Positions 1 through 9,995 are shown, counted from the stretch's first letter. The stretch: DNA of 41,373 nt from Marinobacterium sp. (GCA_025800125.1 JAOXSF010000067.1:1-41373), one strand, 5' to 3'. Numbers and translations are program-made. The notes: generated by a model from the letters alone, not told the origin.

Positions 1-1
1 T

Positions 2-556
2 GAAAAGAGTACCAGAATTGTATCTTTTATAGAGCAGCAGATATTCAATCGTGATCCACTATATTCTTATAAATTTTTTCTAAATAATCCAATCTTTATA
101 GAAATAAGAAGAAATCAGATGGTGAGGAGAGTTTTTGTAGATTTGCAGGCTCTTGTTAGCGTACATACTAGCTATGGTGAGCCCTGCTGGTCACGGGGTT
201 TAATTGCCAACTCTATCTCTGATGAGCTTCGGAAAATAATGCTTGTTTTTTATCTTTTTGACCTTGAGATAAAAAGAAAGAAAGGTTCGGGAGAACACAT
301 GTGCGAAGATTTTTGGGAGCAAGACAGATTTTTTATGCCTGAGAGGTTTTTAGTGAAAGAGATTTTTCAAGACTTAACAGAAGCTTTCTATAAAGAAACA
401 GGTGGAGTGGATAATAGAAATTTTATGGAGTTTATGAATCGCTCTTTGAACTCCAACTTGTTAGAGCATAAATTTTTTGTTCAATCTGACTTGGAAGCTC
501 TTCGTCGTGTTTGCAGATCTAAAGTAATATTGCACAGAAGAACTATGAAAGCCTGA
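2..556 (+). CDS. 3' part of an unrecognised AT-rich gene (5' end outside window)
   Basis: The frame is open from base 2 and ends at TGA 554-556, giving at least 184 residues with no start in the window. An internal ATG at 119 is not needed as a start because the frame runs through it. The product is mixed charged and aromatic, without an obvious signal peptide, membrane segment or motif that I recognise. Base composition is clearly more AT-rich than the genes to its right, and codons such as AGA, AGG and ATA are frequent, unlike the liu operon beside it. This suggests a horizontally acquired or accessory gene ending at the edge of a conserved block. It converges on the acyl-CoA synthetase gene and shares a terminator with it. 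No function can be assigned. Confidence 0.6.
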   Translation, partial: EKSTRIVSFIEQQIFNRDPLYSYKFFLNNPIFIEIRRNQMVRRVFVDLQALVSVHTSYGEPCWSRGLIANSISDELRKIMLVFYLFDLEIKRKKGSGEHMCEDFWEQDRFFMPERFLVKEIFQDLTEAFYKETGGVDNRNFMEFMNRSLNSNLLEHKFFVQSDLEALRRVCRSKVILHRRTMKA

Positions 557-567
557 AAGCTTTAACA

Positions 568-591
568 AAAGCAGGCTAAAAAGCCTGCTTT
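568..591. terminator. Bidirectional intrinsic terminator
   Basis: A perfect 10-bp stem (AAAGCAGGCT at 568-577, AGCCTGCTTT at 582-591) encloses an AAAA loop. It lies between two convergent genes. Read on the minus strand the stem runs into a T-rich tract, so it can end the liu operon. On the plus strand the tail is short. Confidence 0.8.
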
Positions 592-620
592 CTCAATCTT
601 CCCAGAATCAATCCTTACTC

Positions 621-2312
621 TTAGATATCATCCAGTCCCAGTTCTTCAATAGAGATTTCACGCATCTTGAACTTCTGGATTTTGCCGGTCACTGTCATCG
701 GGAATTCTTCCACAAACTTGAAATAGCGTGGAATTTTGAAGTGGGTGATCTTGCCTTTACAGAAGGTGCGCAGGTCGTCTTCTGTAACGTCGTCCGCTTC
801 AGGGTTCAGTTTCACCCAGGCGATCAGTTCTTCACCATATTTTTTATCTGGTACACCGGTTACCTGTACTTCAGTGACGGATGGATGGGTGTACAGGAAC
901 TCTTCAATCTCTTTCGGATAAACGTTTTCACCGCCACGGATCACCATATCTTTGATGCGACCAACAATCTGGATATAGCCTTCTTCGTCCATGGTGGCCA
1001 GATCTTCGGTGTGCATCCAGCCTGCATCATCGACTGCTTTGCGGGTGGCTTCTTCGTTGTTCCAGTACTTCAGCATTACCGAGTAACCACGGGTACACAG
1101 TTCGCCGATTTCGCCGCGTGGCAGAATACGACCCGTAGCCGGGTCAACAATTTTGGTTTCCAGGTGTGGCTGGGTACGGCCAACGGTGGTTACCTGCTTA
1201 TCGAATGGGTCTGTTGAAGCGGTCTGAGTTGAAACCGGTGAGGTTTCAGTCATGCCGTAGGCAATCTGTACTTCTTTCATATGCATACGGGAGTTGACTG
1301 CTTTCATCACCTCGGCCGGGCAGATGGAGCCCGCCATAATGCCGGTGCGCAGTGAGCTGAGGTCGTACTGCTCAAAGTTTGGGTGCTCCAGTTCAGCGAT
1401 AAACATGGTTGGTACACCGTAGACAGCAGTTGCGCGTTCTTCAGCAACGGCTTTGAGTACAGATTCTGGCTCGAAACCTTCATCCGGGTAGATCATCGCA
1501 GCGCCGTGAGTCATACAGCCCAGGTTACCCATTACCATACCGAAACAGTGATAGAGTGGCACCGGGATAATCAGGCGGTCCTGCTCGGTGAAGTTCATGC
1601 TCTCGGCAACAAAGTAACCGTTGTTGAGGATATTATGGTGGGAAAGGGTAGTACCCTTCGGGAAGCCGGTGGTACCAGAGGTGTACTGAATGTTGATCGG
1701 GTCATCAAACTGCAGCAGGCCTTGCAGGTCTGCGAGGTCTTCAGCAGAGACCTGACTGGCCATCTCCAGGAAGTCCGACCAGCGGTACATGCCTGGATGT
1801 TTTTCATCGTCCAGATTGATTACACCTTGCAGGTGCGGTAGCTTCTGGGCTTTGAGTTGACCTTCAGCGCTGAGTTTCAGTTCGGGGGCCAGCTCCTGAA
1901 TCATTTGTGTGTATTCAGAGCTTTTAAAGCGGTTGGCTGTTACCAGGAAGCGCATCTCTGACTGGTTCAGGGCGTATTCCAGTTCGTGCAGGCGGTAAGC
2001 CGGGTTAACGTTAACAAGAATGGCACCCACCTTTGCGGTGGCAAACTGAGTGATTGCCCATTCTGCACAGTTCGGTGACCAGATACCAACACGGTCGCCA
2101 CGTTCAACACCGATTGCCATGAAGGCACGGGCTGCTTCGTCTACTTTCTCTTTCAATTCAGCCCAGTTCAGCCGAATGCCCTGGTGGTGAACAATTAACG
2201 CATCGTTGTCCGGGAAACGGGCAACGGTGTCGTCGAACATATCACCGATAGTCATACCGATCAGTGGCTTGTCGCAGGTGCCACTGGTGTAACTCAACAG
2301 CTGTTTGGTCAT
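621..2312 (-). CDS. AMP-binding acyl-CoA synthetase at the end of the liu operon
   Basis: The 563-residue product is a class I adenylate-forming enzyme that activates a carboxylic acid to its acyl-CoA through an acyl-adenylate. Visible motifs are the P-loop [11 protein letters not shown] (residues 210-220), YGMTETSP (352-359), the ribose-binding HTED (434-437), the hinge [16 protein letters not shown] (451-466) and the catalytic lysine of VTGKIQK (K544). Length is normal for medium/short-chain acyl-CoA synthetases and too short for acetoacetyl-CoA synthetase (about 650 residues). It is the last gene of the leucine/isovalerate operon. An inferred role is activating isovalerate or another branched acid so that LiuA can use it. 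The substrate cannot be read from sequence. The ATG has a weak upstream AGGG. Confidence 0.9.
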   Translation of the reverse strand: MTKQLLSYTSGTCDKPLIGMTIGDMFDDTVARFPDNDALIVHHQGIRLNWAELKEKVDEAARAFMAIGVERGDRVGIWSPNCAEWAITQFATAKVGAILVNVNPAYRLHELEYALNQSEMRFLVTANRFKSSEYTQMIQELAPELKLSAEGQLKAQKLPHLQGVINLDDEKHPGMYRWSDFLEMASQVSAEDLADLQGLLQFDDPINIQYTSGTTGFPKGTTLSHHNILNNGYFVAESMNFTEQDRLIIPVPLYHCFGMVMGNLGCMTHGAAMIYPDEGFEPESVLKAVAEERATAVYGVPTMFIAELEHPNFEQYDLSSLRTGIMAGSICPAEVMKAVNSRMHMKEVQIAYGMTETSPVSTQTASTDPFDKQVTTVGRTQPHLETKIVDPATGRILPRGEIGELCTRGYSVMLKYWNNEEATRKAVDDAGWMHTEDLATMDEEGYIQIVGRIKDMVIRGGENVYPKEIEEFLYTHPSVTEVQVTGVPDKKYGEELIAWVKLNPEADDVTEDDLRTFCKGKITHFKIPRYFKFVEEFPMTVTGKIQKFKMREISIEELGLDDI

Positions 2313-2361
2313 CAGTTAAAACCCTTTGAATTTTATAGTTATTGGTTATGCCGTCCCGCCC

Positions 2362-2397
2362 GCTGTACTGTCTGTAAGGTGCCACTCACAGTACGGC
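2362..2397. other. Intercistronic stem-loop between the AhpD-like and synthetase genes
   Basis: GTACTGT at 2365-2371 pairs with ACAGTAC at 2388-2394. The stem extends outward through a T-G wobble to GC/GC, giving about 10 bp with a 16-nt loop. There is no T-tract on the minus strand, so it is more likely an mRNA-processing or stability element than a full terminator. Confidence 0.45.
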
Positions 2398-2498
2398 AGG
2401 CGTGCCGGGCATGCAGACACAAAATTTGCAGATACAAAATCACAATCATCAACGTCGTAAAAAGGCTGATACAGGCCGCTGGCGGCTGTTATAACCTC

Positions 2499-3080
2499 TC
2501 AACGGCTATGGCTGTGATACTCCGGGTTTGGCTGCATATCCACGGCGCTGGCAACCCGATTCGTCATGTTGTAGAAACCGGTAATATTGGCGATATCCCA
2601 GATACCCTGATCACTGAAACCGGCATCGCGCAGGCGTTGGCGGTCATCCTCACCCATCTGGTCAGGGGTTGCAGTGAGTTTGTGGGCAAAATCGAGCATG
2701 GCGCGGTGGCGTTCTGAAAGCTCGGCAACGCGATAGTTCATCACCATCAGCTCGCCCAGTGCAGGTTCGCCGGAATATTCGCGTACGGCTGCCCCATGGG
2801 CAACCTGGCAGTAATAGCAGTGGTTCTGAGAGGAGACGACCACAGCGATCATCTCTTTTTCCAGTTCGGTCAGCTGGCTGTCACCGAACATCAGTTCGTT
2901 ATAGAGGCGGGAAAATGCGTCCAGCTGGGCCTGATTCTGGCTATAAGCTGTCAGCACATTAGGCACCATGCCCAGCTTCTCATCGCAGATGGCAAAGTAC
3001 TTCTGAAACTCTGGTGTCAGCTGATCCCGTTCCGGGATCGGCAGATCCAGCGCGGTGATATAGTCCGGCTGAGATTTCAT
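2499..3080 (-). CDS. Carboxymuconolactone decarboxylase/AhpD-family peroxidase-related protein
   Basis: The 193-residue product carries the AhpD-fold redox signature C88-x2-C91-x3-H95 (in NHCYYCQVAH), typical of the uncharacterised peroxidase-related proteins of the carboxymuconolactone decarboxylase family. Known members reduce alkyl hydroperoxides or use the CxxC pair in thiol chemistry. No substrate is known for this branch. I start it at the ATG at 3080 because CGAGGTAA lies about 6 bases upstream. The frame stays open to 3134, but that part is not conserved-looking. It sits between liuE and the acyl-CoA synthetase in the leucine operon, which suggests a protective or accessory role during branched acyl-CoA oxidation. 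That role is inference from position only. Confidence 0.85.
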   Translation of the reverse strand: MKSQPDYITALDLPIPERDQLTPEFQKYFAICDEKLGMVPNVLTAYSQNQAQLDAFSRLYNELMFGDSQLTELEKEMIAVVVSSQNHCYYCQVAHGAAVREYSGEPALGELMVMNYRVAELSERHRAMLDFAHKLTATPDQMGEDDRQRLRDAGFSDQGIWDIANITGFYNMTNRVASAVDMQPNPEYHSHSR

Positions 3081-3118
3081 GGCATTACCTCGTATTTTTG
3101 TTTTTATGGCGCGAGGTG

Positions 3119-3185
3119 AGGGTGGCAGGGCCACCCTGCATAGTTCTGTCAGTTCAGCGCACTGTCACTGTGCAGACGCTGAACT
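3119..3185. other. Two tandem intercistronic hairpins after liuE
   Basis: Hairpin one: AGGGTGGC at 3119-3126 pairs with GCCACCCT at 3130-3137 (8 bp, 3-nt loop). Hairpin two: AGTTCAGCG at 3151-3159 pairs with CGCTGAACT at 3177-3185 (9 bp), with an inner CTG/CAG extension. Neither has a T-tract. They lie between liuE and the AhpD-like gene and could tune expression or protect the upstream transcript. Confidence 0.5.
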
Positions 3186-3209
3186 ATGGATATAAGGGTA
3201 TACCTGTAT

Positions 3210-4121
3210 TCAGTTGTCCCCGCAACCCATGGCCAGTGCAACTTTAGATCCGTTGCCACGGCCCAGCTGGTCGGTAATCCAGTGACTGGTATTGACCAGC
3301 TTCGCCAGATCGATTCCGGTTTCAATACCCAGTCCGTGCAGCATATACACCACATCTTCGGTGGCCACATTGCCGGACGCGCCATTGGCGTATGGACAAC
3401 CGCCCAGTCCTGCCACCGAGCTGTCGATAACCGCCAGACCTTCCTCTACCACCGCGTAAAGGTTGGCCAGCGCCTGACCGTAGGTGTCGTGGAAGTGAGC
3501 GGCCAGTTTCTCCATCGGCACTTCTTTGCTGACCGCCTCCAGCATCGCTTTGACGCGATGGGGTGTGCCTACGCCGATGGTATCGCCCAGCGATACTTCG
3601 TAGCAGCCACGGTCGATCAGCTCGCGGGCTACAGCGGCTACCTGTAACGGGTGAATATCACCGGCGTAAGGACAGCCCACCACAGTGGAAACATAGCCAC
3701 GTACACGGATACCATGTTGTTGTGCCAGTTCCATAATCGGGGTGAAGCGCTCCAGCGATTCTGCGATAGTGCAGTTGATGTTTTTATGGGTAAAGGCTTC
3801 AGAGGCAGCGGTAAACACCGCCATTTCGTCCACTTTTCCCGTTTCAATCGCGCTTTCTGCACCACGCAGGTTGGGTGTCAGGGCAGCGTAGAAAACACCA
3901 GGCTGTTTATTGATACCGGCCATCACGGCGGCGGCATCCCCCATCTGTGGCACCCACTTGGGTGATACGAATGAAGCCGCTTCAATATGGCTCAGACCGG
4001 CATCGGCTAGCTGGTGTACCAGGCTGACTTTTGTTTCGGTTGGGATAATATCGCCCGGCTCATTCTGCAGACCATCACGAGGGCCGACTTCGACCACCCG
4101 TACGCTTGCTGGCAATGCCAT
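3210..4121 (-). CDS. liuE: Hydroxymethylglutaryl-CoA lyase
   Basis: The 303-residue enzyme cleaves 3-hydroxy-3-methylglutaryl-CoA to acetoacetate and acetyl-CoA, the last dedicated step of leucine degradation. Signatures are VEVGPRDGLQNE at residues 11-22 with the substrate and metal residues R15/D16, the metal ligands in HFHD (209-212), and the active-site loop GLGGCPYANGASGN (238-251) with catalytic C242. It is a TIM-barrel metalloenzyme of usual length. The start is the ATG at 4121: the preceding gene stops two bases upstream and GAGGAGG lies 7 bases before the ATG. A longer TTG-initiated reading from 4127 is less likely. It is translationally coupled to liuD. The same family is called mvaB elsewhere. 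Confidence 0.95.
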   Translation of the reverse strand: MALPASVRVVEVGPRDGLQNEPGDIIPTETKVSLVHQLADAGLSHIEAASFVSPKWVPQMGDAAAVMAGINKQPGVFYAALTPNLRGAESAIETGKVDEMAVFTAASEAFTHKNINCTIAESLERFTPIMELAQQHGIRVRGYVSTVVGCPYAGDIHPLQVAAVARELIDRGCYEVSLGDTIGVGTPHRVKAMLEAVSKEVPMEKLAAHFHDTYGQALANLYAVVEEGLAVIDSSVAGLGGCPYANGASGNVATEDVVYMLHGLGIETGIDLAKLVNTSHWITDQLGRGNGSKVALAMGCGDN

Positions 4122-4123
4122 GA

Positions 4124-6112
4124 TCAAGCCTCCTCGGCTGCAGCTACGGCGATCAGCTGATCCCCTTCACTGACCAGATCGCCTTCGCCGAAGAAGATGT
4201 CAGTCACGGTGCCATCAAATGGAGCCTTGATGCTGTGCTCCATCTTCATCGCTTCCATCACTACCAGGGTTTCGCCTTCGGTAACCTGTTGGCCGGACTC
4301 AACCAGTACCGCTACCATGGCACCGTTCATCGGTGCAGTCAGGGAGCCTTCGCCAGCTTCATCGCCACCTTCAAAACGCTCGCGGTACAGTTCGCAGTTG
4401 AACTGTTCACCTTCGTTAAACAGCGTAAAGTTGTCGCCGTCTTGGAACAGATGCACGGTCAGGCGGTGACCGTTGATCATTACCTGCAGGGCGTCATCGT
4501 TCAGGCTGGCGGAAACCTGGTACTCGGAGTCATCGACGCTGATCAGGTACTGGTCAGCCTGTTCCAGAATGGCCAGTTCGTGGGTTTCTTCACCGCATAC
4601 CAGCTTCATCGGGCGGGCATACTGGCTGTTCATACGCCAGCTGTTCTGACGGCTGAACGGTGAGTACGGGTCACCGGCGACAAAAGCGGCAGCTTTCTGG
4701 CTTTCCAGCACATAGGCTGCAACGATTGCCAGGTTGCGGTAGGTGTCGGCGTTGTTAACTGGGAACAGCAACTCGCGGTGCTTGTCGATAAAGCCGGTAT
4801 CCAGGTCTTCATCGCGGAATGGGCGAGCATTGGCCAGGTGGCGCAGGAAACGGGTATTCGTTTTCAGGCCACCAATACGGTAGTCCTCCAGCGCAGTAAC
4901 CATGCGGTTGATGGCGCGCTCACGGTTATCGTCCCAGACGATTAGCTTGGCGATCATCGGGTCGTAGTAAACCGATACTTCGTCACCCTCGATAACACCG
5001 GTATCAACACGTACATGGGTATTTTCCTGCGGTGTACGCAGGTATTTCAGGGTGCCAGTGGCTGGCAGGAAGTCGTTGTCCGGGTCTTCGGCGTAGATGC
5101 GGGCTTCCAGTGCGTGGCCGTTGATGCGGATCTGATCCTGGCTCAGCGGCAGGTCTTCGCCGTTGGCGATACGCAGCTGCCATTCCACCAGGTCCTGACC
5201 GGTGATCAGTTCGGTAACCGGGTGCTCTACCTGCAGACGGGTGTTCATCTCCATAAAGTAGAAGGAGCCGTCTACGTCATACAGGAATTCAACGGTGCCC
5301 GCACCCACGTAGTCGATCGCTTTGGCGGCACGTACCGCTGCTTCACCCATCGCTTTGCGGGTGTCATCGGACAGGCCCGGTGCAGGTGCTTCTTCGATAA
5401 CCTTCTGGTGACGACGCTGTACTGAACAGTCACGCTCGGCCAGGTAAACACCGTTGCCCTGTTTGTCACAGAACACCTGAATTTCAACGTGACGTGGTTG
5501 AGTCAGGTAGCGCTCAATCAGCATATCCGGGTTGCCGAAGGCGTTCTGTGCTTCACGGCAGGCGGAAGCCAGTGCTTCGTCAAACTCGTCCAGTGATTCA
5601 ACAACACGCATACCCTTACCGCCACCACCGGCTACGGCTTTAAGCAGCTGTGGGAAGCCACACTTTTCCGACTCGGCTTTCAGCAGGGTAGGGTCCTGGT
5701 CTTCGCCGTGATAGCCTGGTACCAGCGGTACATTGGCGTGGGACATGATCTCTTTGGCGGCGGACTTGGAGCCCATGGCGGCAATTGCAGAAGACGGTGG
5801 GCCAATAAAGGTAATGCCGTTGGCTTCCAGTGCTTCGGCAAAGTCGGTGTTTTCAGACAGGAAACCGTAACCTGGGTGTACCGCCTGAGCGCCAGACTGC
5901 TTGCAGATCTCGATAATCTTGTCAGCGCGCAGGTAACTTTCAGCGCTGGGTGCCGGGCCCAGCAGGAAGGCTTCGTCAGCCATTGCCACATGGCGGGCGT
6001 TGCGGTCAGCTTCAGAGTAGACGGCAACACATTTGATACCCAGACGGTGTGCAGTCTGGATGACGCGGCAAGCGATTTCGCCACGGTTTGCAATAAGAAT
6101 CTTGTTAAACAT
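4124..6112 (-). CDS. liuD: 3-methylcrotonyl-CoA carboxylase alpha (biotin-containing) subunit
   Basis: The 662-residue protein holds a biotin carboxylase module (residues 1 to about 450: N-terminal FNKILIANRGEIA, ATP-grasp GGGGKG at 162-167, EMNTRLQVEHPVTE near 290) and a C-terminal biotin carboxyl carrier domain with the motif EAMKMEH, where K623 is the biotinylation site. With LiuB it carboxylates 3-methylcrotonyl-CoA to 3-methylglutaconyl-CoA. The assignment to this acyl-CoA, rather than propionyl- or acetyl-CoA, comes from the operon. The start at 6112 has AGGAG supplied by the last codons of liuC (gap 6 bases), so translation is coupled. Its stop lies 2 bases before the liuE ATG. Confidence 0.95.
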   Translation of the reverse strand: MFNKILIANRGEIACRVIQTAHRLGIKCVAVYSEADRNARHVAMADEAFLLGPAPSAESYLRADKIIEICKQSGAQAVHPGYGFLSENTDFAEALEANGITFIGPPSSAIAAMGSKSAAKEIMSHANVPLVPGYHGEDQDPTLLKAESEKCGFPQLLKAVAGGGGKGMRVVESLDEFDEALASACREAQNAFGNPDMLIERYLTQPRHVEIQVFCDKQGNGVYLAERDCSVQRRHQKVIEEAPAPGLSDDTRKAMGEAAVRAAKAIDYVGAGTVEFLYDVDGSFYFMEMNTRLQVEHPVTELITGQDLVEWQLRIANGEDLPLSQDQIRINGHALEARIYAEDPDNDFLPATGTLKYLRTPQENTHVRVDTGVIEGDEVSVYYDPMIAKLIVWDDNRERAINRMVTALEDYRIGGLKTNTRFLRHLANARPFRDEDLDTGFIDKHRELLFPVNNADTYRNLAIVAAYVLESQKAAAFVAGDPYSPFSRQNSWRMNSQYARPMKLVCGEETHELAILEQADQYLISVDDSEYQVSASLNDDALQVMINGHRLTVHLFQDGDNFTLFNEGEQFNCELYRERFEGGDEAGEGSLTAPMNGAMVAVLVESGQQVTEGETLVVMEAMKMEHSIKAPFDGTVTDIFFGEGDLVSEGDQLIAVAAAEEA

Positions 6113-6118
6113 AGCCGC

Positions 6119-6913
6119 TTACTCCTGAATCCAGTTCGGTTTGCGCTTTTCGAGGAAGGAACCCAGTCCCTCCTGGCCCTCTTCACTGACACGGATGTCG
6201 GCGATACGGCGGGCGGTGTCGTCGATCACGGTCTGATCGATCACCTTGCTGCTGACGGCAAAGATCAGCTCTTTGGCCGCGTGCATCGCCTGCGGGCTGT
6301 TACGGCGTAGCTGTTTTACAAAGCGCTGGCAGGCATCGTCCAGCAGCTCCGGGCTGGCAACCACTTCATGTACCAGGCCGTATTCCTGCGCCTGGCGGGC
6401 ACTGAACAGCTCAGCGGTAACGAAGTAGCGGCGGGACTGGCGCTCACCAATGGCGCGCACCACATAGGGGCTGATAACCGCTGGAATCAGGCCGATCTTC
6501 ACCTCGGACAGGCAGAATGCGCTGGACTCGGCGGCAATCACGATGTCACAGCAGGCCGCCAGGCCAACCGCGCCACCGTAAGCCGCACCCTGTACCAGGG
6601 CGATGGTGGGTTTATTCAGGTTGTTCAGCACTTCCATCAGGCGTGCCAGCTGGCCGGCATCTTCGACGTTTTCCTGATGGCTGTTCTGGGCCATGCGCTT
6701 CATCCAGGCCAGATCGGCACCGGCGGAGAAGTTTTTGCCGTTGGAGCGCAGTACCAGTACGCGGATCTCTGAATCTTCGTTAACCGCTTCCAGTCTGTTG
6801 ATCAGCTGGGCAATAACGTCATCATCAAAGGCGTTGTGTACATCCGGGCGGTTGATGACCAGTTCGGCAACGCCACCAGGCTTCTTGTTAAGGAGTACAA
6901 ATTCATTGCTCAT
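6119..6913 (-). CDS. liuC: Methylglutaconyl-CoA hydratase (crotonase family)
   Basis: The 264-residue crotonase-fold enzyme hydrates 3-methylglutaconyl-CoA to HMG-CoA. FSAGADLAW (residues 62-70) and GAAYGGAVGLAACCD (109-123) form the CoA-binding and oxyanion-hole region. SEVKIGLIPAVISPYV (136-151) supplies the conserved acidic residue E137. The first catalytic glutamate of classical enoyl-CoA hydratase is not at its usual place, a pattern I recall from the LiuC branch. The start at 6913 has GGAGG 7 bases upstream. The gap from liuB is 12 bases and that to liuD is 6 bases, so it is inside one transcript. Substrate identity rests on its place between the two carboxylase subunit genes. Confidence 0.92.
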   Translation of the reverse strand: MSNEFVLLNKKPGGVAELVINRPDVHNAFDDDVIAQLINRLEAVNEDSEIRVLVLRSNGKNFSAGADLAWMKRMAQNSHQENVEDAGQLARLMEVLNNLNKPTIALVQGAAYGGAVGLAACCDIVIAAESSAFCLSEVKIGLIPAVISPYVVRAIGERQSRRYFVTAELFSARQAQEYGLVHEVVASPELLDDACQRFVKQLRRNSPQAMHAAKELIFAVSSKVIDQTVIDDTARRIADIRVSEEGQEGLGSFLEKRKPNWIQE

Positions 6914-6925
6914 GGTATTGCCTCC

Positions 6926-8533
6926 TTACATGCGGAATACGCCGAACTTCGTTTCACCCACTGGCTTGTTCAGCGCAGCGGACAGGCCCATGCCGATTAC
7001 ATCGCGGGTCTGTGCCGGGTCGATGACGCCATCATCCAACAGACGGGCAGAGGCGTAGTAAGGGTGGCCCTGGTGCTCGTAGGTTTCTACGATCGGTTTC
7101 TTGAAGGTTGCTTCTTCCTCTTCGCTCCAGCTTTCACCAACGCGGTCCATATTGTCGCGTTTTACGGTGGCCAGTACGCCAGCGGCCTGTTCGCCACCCA
7201 TTACCGAGATGCGGGCGTTTGGCCACATCCACAGGAAATTCGGGCTGTAAGCACGGCCACACATACCGTAGTTACCGGCACCGAAGGAGCCGCCAATCAG
7301 TACGGTGAACTTGGGCACATCGGCACAGGCGACGGCATTTACCATCTTGGCACCGTGCTTGGCGATACCTTCAGACTCGTACTTCTGACCCACCATAAAG
7401 CCGGTGATGTTCTGCAGGAACAGCAGTGGAATCTTGCGCTGACAGCACAGCTCGATAAAGTGCGCGCCTTTCTGCGCAGACTCGCCAAACAGGATGCCGT
7501 TGTTGGCCACGATGCCGACCGGGTAGCCGTGAATATGGGCAAAACCGGTCACCAGGGTGGTGCCGTACAGCTTTTTGAATTCGTCGAATTCGGAACCATC
7601 CACGATACGGGCGATTACTTCGCGGACATCAAATGGTTTTTTCAGGTCGGTACCGACAACGCCGTACAGCTCATCAGCGGCATACAGTGGCTCGCTTGGC
7701 TGTTTCAGTGCCAGATCCACCTCTTTGCGGCGGTTCAGGTTGGCAACACAGGTACGGGCGATCTGCAGCGCGTGGGTGTCATTCTCGGCGTAGTGGTCGG
7801 CTACACCGGAGGTACGACAGTGCACATCGGCACCGCCCAGGTCTTCCGCAGAAACCACTTCACCGGTAGCGGCTTTTACCAGCGGTGGGCCTGCCAGGAA
7901 GATGGTGCCCTGCTGTTTAACGATAATGGACTCGTCCGCCATCGCCGGTACATAGGCACCGCCTGCGGTACAGAGGCCCATTACCACAGCGATCTGCGGG
8001 ATGCCTTTGGAGGACATACGCGCCTGGTTGAAGAAGATACGGCCGAAGTGATCGCGGTCCGGGAATACATCGTCCTGCTGTGGCAGGTTGGCACCGCCGG
8101 AGTCAACCAGGTAGACACAGGGCAGGTTGTTCTGCTCGGCGATCTCCTGGGCACGCAAGTGTTTTTTCACCGTCAGCGGGTAGTAGGTGCCGCCTTTTAC
8201 CGTTGGGTCATTGGCGATGATCATACATTCAACGCCGGACACCCGGCCAACACCTGCGATGATGCCCGCAGCTGGGATTACATCGTCGTAGACTTCGTAA
8301 GCGGCCAGCTGGGACATCTCCATAAAGGCGGAGCCTTCGTCCAGCAGGACATTGATACGGTCGCGGGGCAGCAGTTTGCCGCGGGACAGGTGGCGCTCCT
8401 GGTATTTGGCACCGCCGCCCTGTTCGATAGTGGCTACTTTATCGCGTAGATCCGACACGGCCTCAGCCATGGAATCATAGTTGGCGCGGTATTCATCGGA
8501 GCGGGTATTGATTTTGGTGTTCAGAACAGTCAT
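6926..8533 (-). CDS. liuB: 3-methylcrotonyl-CoA carboxylase beta (carboxyltransferase) subunit
   Basis: The 535-residue protein belongs to the acyl-CoA carboxylase carboxyltransferase family (two crotonase-like halves). Recognisable parts are the N-terminal [21 protein letters not shown] near residues 39-58, the glycine-rich [16 protein letters not shown] near 415 and [10 protein letters not shown] near 445. It moves carboxyl groups from the biotin of LiuD to 3-methylcrotonyl-CoA. The start is the ATG at 8533, with AGAGG 7 bases upstream. The frame is open to 8581 but the added 16 residues do not resemble the family. Unlike the rest of the operon it is separated from liuA by 295 bases that hold tandem repeats but no gene. 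Confidence 0.95.
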   Translation of the reverse strand: MTVLNTKINTRSDEYRANYDSMAEAVSDLRDKVATIEQGGGAKYQERHLSRGKLLPRDRINVLLDEGSAFMEMSQLAAYEVYDDVIPAAGIIAGVGRVSGVECMIIANDPTVKGGTYYPLTVKKHLRAQEIAEQNNLPCVYLVDSGGANLPQQDDVFPDRDHFGRIFFNQARMSSKGIPQIAVVMGLCTAGGAYVPAMADESIIVKQQGTIFLAGPPLVKAATGEVVSAEDLGGADVHCRTSGVADHYAENDTHALQIARTCVANLNRRKEVDLALKQPSEPLYAADELYGVVGTDLKKPFDVREVIARIVDGSEFDEFKKLYGTTLVTGFAHIHGYPVGIVANNGILFGESAQKGAHFIELCCQRKIPLLFLQNITGFMVGQKYESEGIAKHGAKMVNAVACADVPKFTVLIGGSFGAGNYGMCGRAYSPNFLWMWPNARISVMGGEQAAGVLATVKRDNMDRVGESWSEEEEATFKKPIVETYEHQGHPYYASARLLDDGVIDPAQTRDVIGMGLSAALNKPVGETKFGVFRM

Positions 8534-8734
8534 TCGCAAACCTCTCGGGCTGTTGCTGAGCAGAGGGAAGGGCGGTTGCACGCGCGGCAGCGGTCAGGCT
8601 GTCCGGTCTTCCCTCTATATATAAGGAAGCTATATAAAAGATGCGTCGTGTTTCAGCCGTCAGTGACAGCTGTATTCGGTGTTGACGCTGTCCGGCCAGG
8701 TGCGGGCCTGAAGCTACAGACCTGTATATACAAA

Positions 8735-8777
8735 CCTGTAAAGTTAACCTACCTGTAAAGTTAACCTGTAAAGTTAA
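8735..8777. repeat. Three copies of a 13-bp tandem repeat in the liuA-liuB gap
   Basis: CCTGTAAAGTTAA occurs at 8735-8747, 8752-8764 and 8765-8777. The first two copies are separated by 4 bases and the last two abut. A related CCTGTATATACAAA precedes them. The array is in the 295-base non-coding gap between liuA and liuB, and I see no gene there. It belongs to a series of similar arrays across the window. Confidence 0.85.
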
Positions 8778-8828
8778 AAAGCCTCAGAAACCAAAACACC
8801 TGTACCTGACGTTCTCTTATGCCGGTGC

Positions 8829-9995
8829 TTATTTGTTCAGAAACAGCTCACGGCCGATCAGCATACGACGGATTTCAGAGGTGCCCGCGCCAATCTCGTA
8901 CAGCTTGGCATCACGCAGTAGACGGCCTGTCGGGAATTCATTGATGTAGCCGTTACCGCCCAGCAGCTGGATCGCGTCCAGGGCCATTTTTGTAGCCACT
9001 TCAGCGGTGTACAGAATGACGCCTGCACAGTCCTTACGGCTGGTTTCACCACGCATCGCCGCCTGAGACACCATGTAGGTGTAGGAGCGAGAGGCGTTCA
9101 TCTGAGTGTACATATCAGCGATCTTGCCCTGTACCAGCTCGAATTCGCCAATGGCCTGGCCAAACTGCTGGCGGTCACGGATGTATGGCACAGAGATATC
9201 CATGCAGGCGCGCATGATACCCAGTGGGCCACCGGCCAGTACCAGACGTTCGTAGTCCAGGCCGCTCATCAGTACTTTTACGCCGCCATGCAGCTCACCC
9301 AGAATGTTCTCTTTAGGTACCGGGCAGTCTTCAAATACCAGCTCACAGGTGTTAGAGCCGCGCATACCCAGTTTGTCCAGCTTCTGATGACGGGAGAAGC
9401 CTGCGAAGTCACGCTCAACGATAAAGGCTGTGATACCGCGTGGGCCTGCATTGACGTCAGTTTTGGCGTAGATCACATAAGTGTTGGCATCAGGGCCATT
9501 GGTGATCCACATCTTGTTGCCGTTGAGCAGGTAGTGGTCGCCATTGTCGCGGGCGGTCAGCTTCATGGATACCACATCGGAACCGGCGTTTGGCTCGGAC
9601 ATTGCCAGTGCGCCGATATGCTCACCGCTGATTAGTTTTGGCAGGTATTTCTGCTTCTGCTCTTCGGTGCCGTTACGGTGGATCTGGTTTACACAGAGGT
9701 TGGAGTGTGCGCCGTAGGACAGGCCTACAGAGGCAGAGGCACGGCTGATCTCTTCCATGGCGATAACGTGGGCCAGGTAGCCCATATCAACACCGCCGTA
9801 CTCTTCTTTTACGGTGATACCCAGCAGGCCCATGTCACCGAACTTACGCCACAGATCATTCGGGAATTCATTTTCCTGGTCAATCGCTTCTGCCCGTGGG
9901 GCGATCTCTGCGGCTGCGAAAGCGTTTACCTGCTCACGCAGCATGTCCATGGTTTCACCCAGGCCAAAGTTCAGTTCGGAATATTGAGAAATCAT
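8829..9995 (-). CDS. liuA: Isovaleryl-CoA dehydrogenase
   Basis: The 388-residue FAD-dependent acyl-CoA dehydrogenase oxidises isovaleryl-CoA to 3-methylcrotonyl-CoA and passes electrons to electron-transfer flavoprotein. Visible features are the substrate/FAD loop [17 protein letters not shown] (about 129-145), WITNG (163-167), the catalytic glutamate in [14 protein letters not shown] (E249, the position diagnostic of isovaleryl-CoA dehydrogenases) and the C-terminal [17 protein letters not shown]. Two ATGs are possible. The one at 9995 is preferred because the family begins near here and GGGTGA lies about 5 bases upstream. The ATG at 10007 has GGAG only 3 bases away. It is the first enzyme gene after liuR, with a gap of 77 bases. 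Confidence 0.95.
   Translation of the reverse strand: MISQYSELNFGLGETMDMLREQVNAFAAAEIAPRAEAIDQENEFPNDLWRKFGDMGLLGITVKEEYGGVDMGYLAHVIAMEEISRASASVGLSYGAHSNLCVNQIHRNGTEEQKQKYLPKLISGEHIGALAMSEPNAGSDVVSMKLTARDNGDHYLLNGNKMWITNGPDANTYVIYAKTDVNAGPRGITAFIVERDFAGFSRHQKLDKLGMRGSNTCELVFEDCPVPKENILGELHGGVKVLMSGLDYERLVLAGGPLGIMRACMDISVPYIRDRQQFGQAIGEFELVQGKIADMYTQMNASRSYTYMVSQAAMRGETSRKDCAGVILYTAEVATKMALDAIQLLGGNGYINEFPTGRLLRDAKLYEIGAGTSEIRRMLIGRELFLNK

Noticed and set aside
6836-8449. 537-codon plus-strand open frame opposite liuB/liuC
   Set aside because: It is the antisense shadow of two unmistakable enzyme genes, has no family resemblance and arises from their codon bias.
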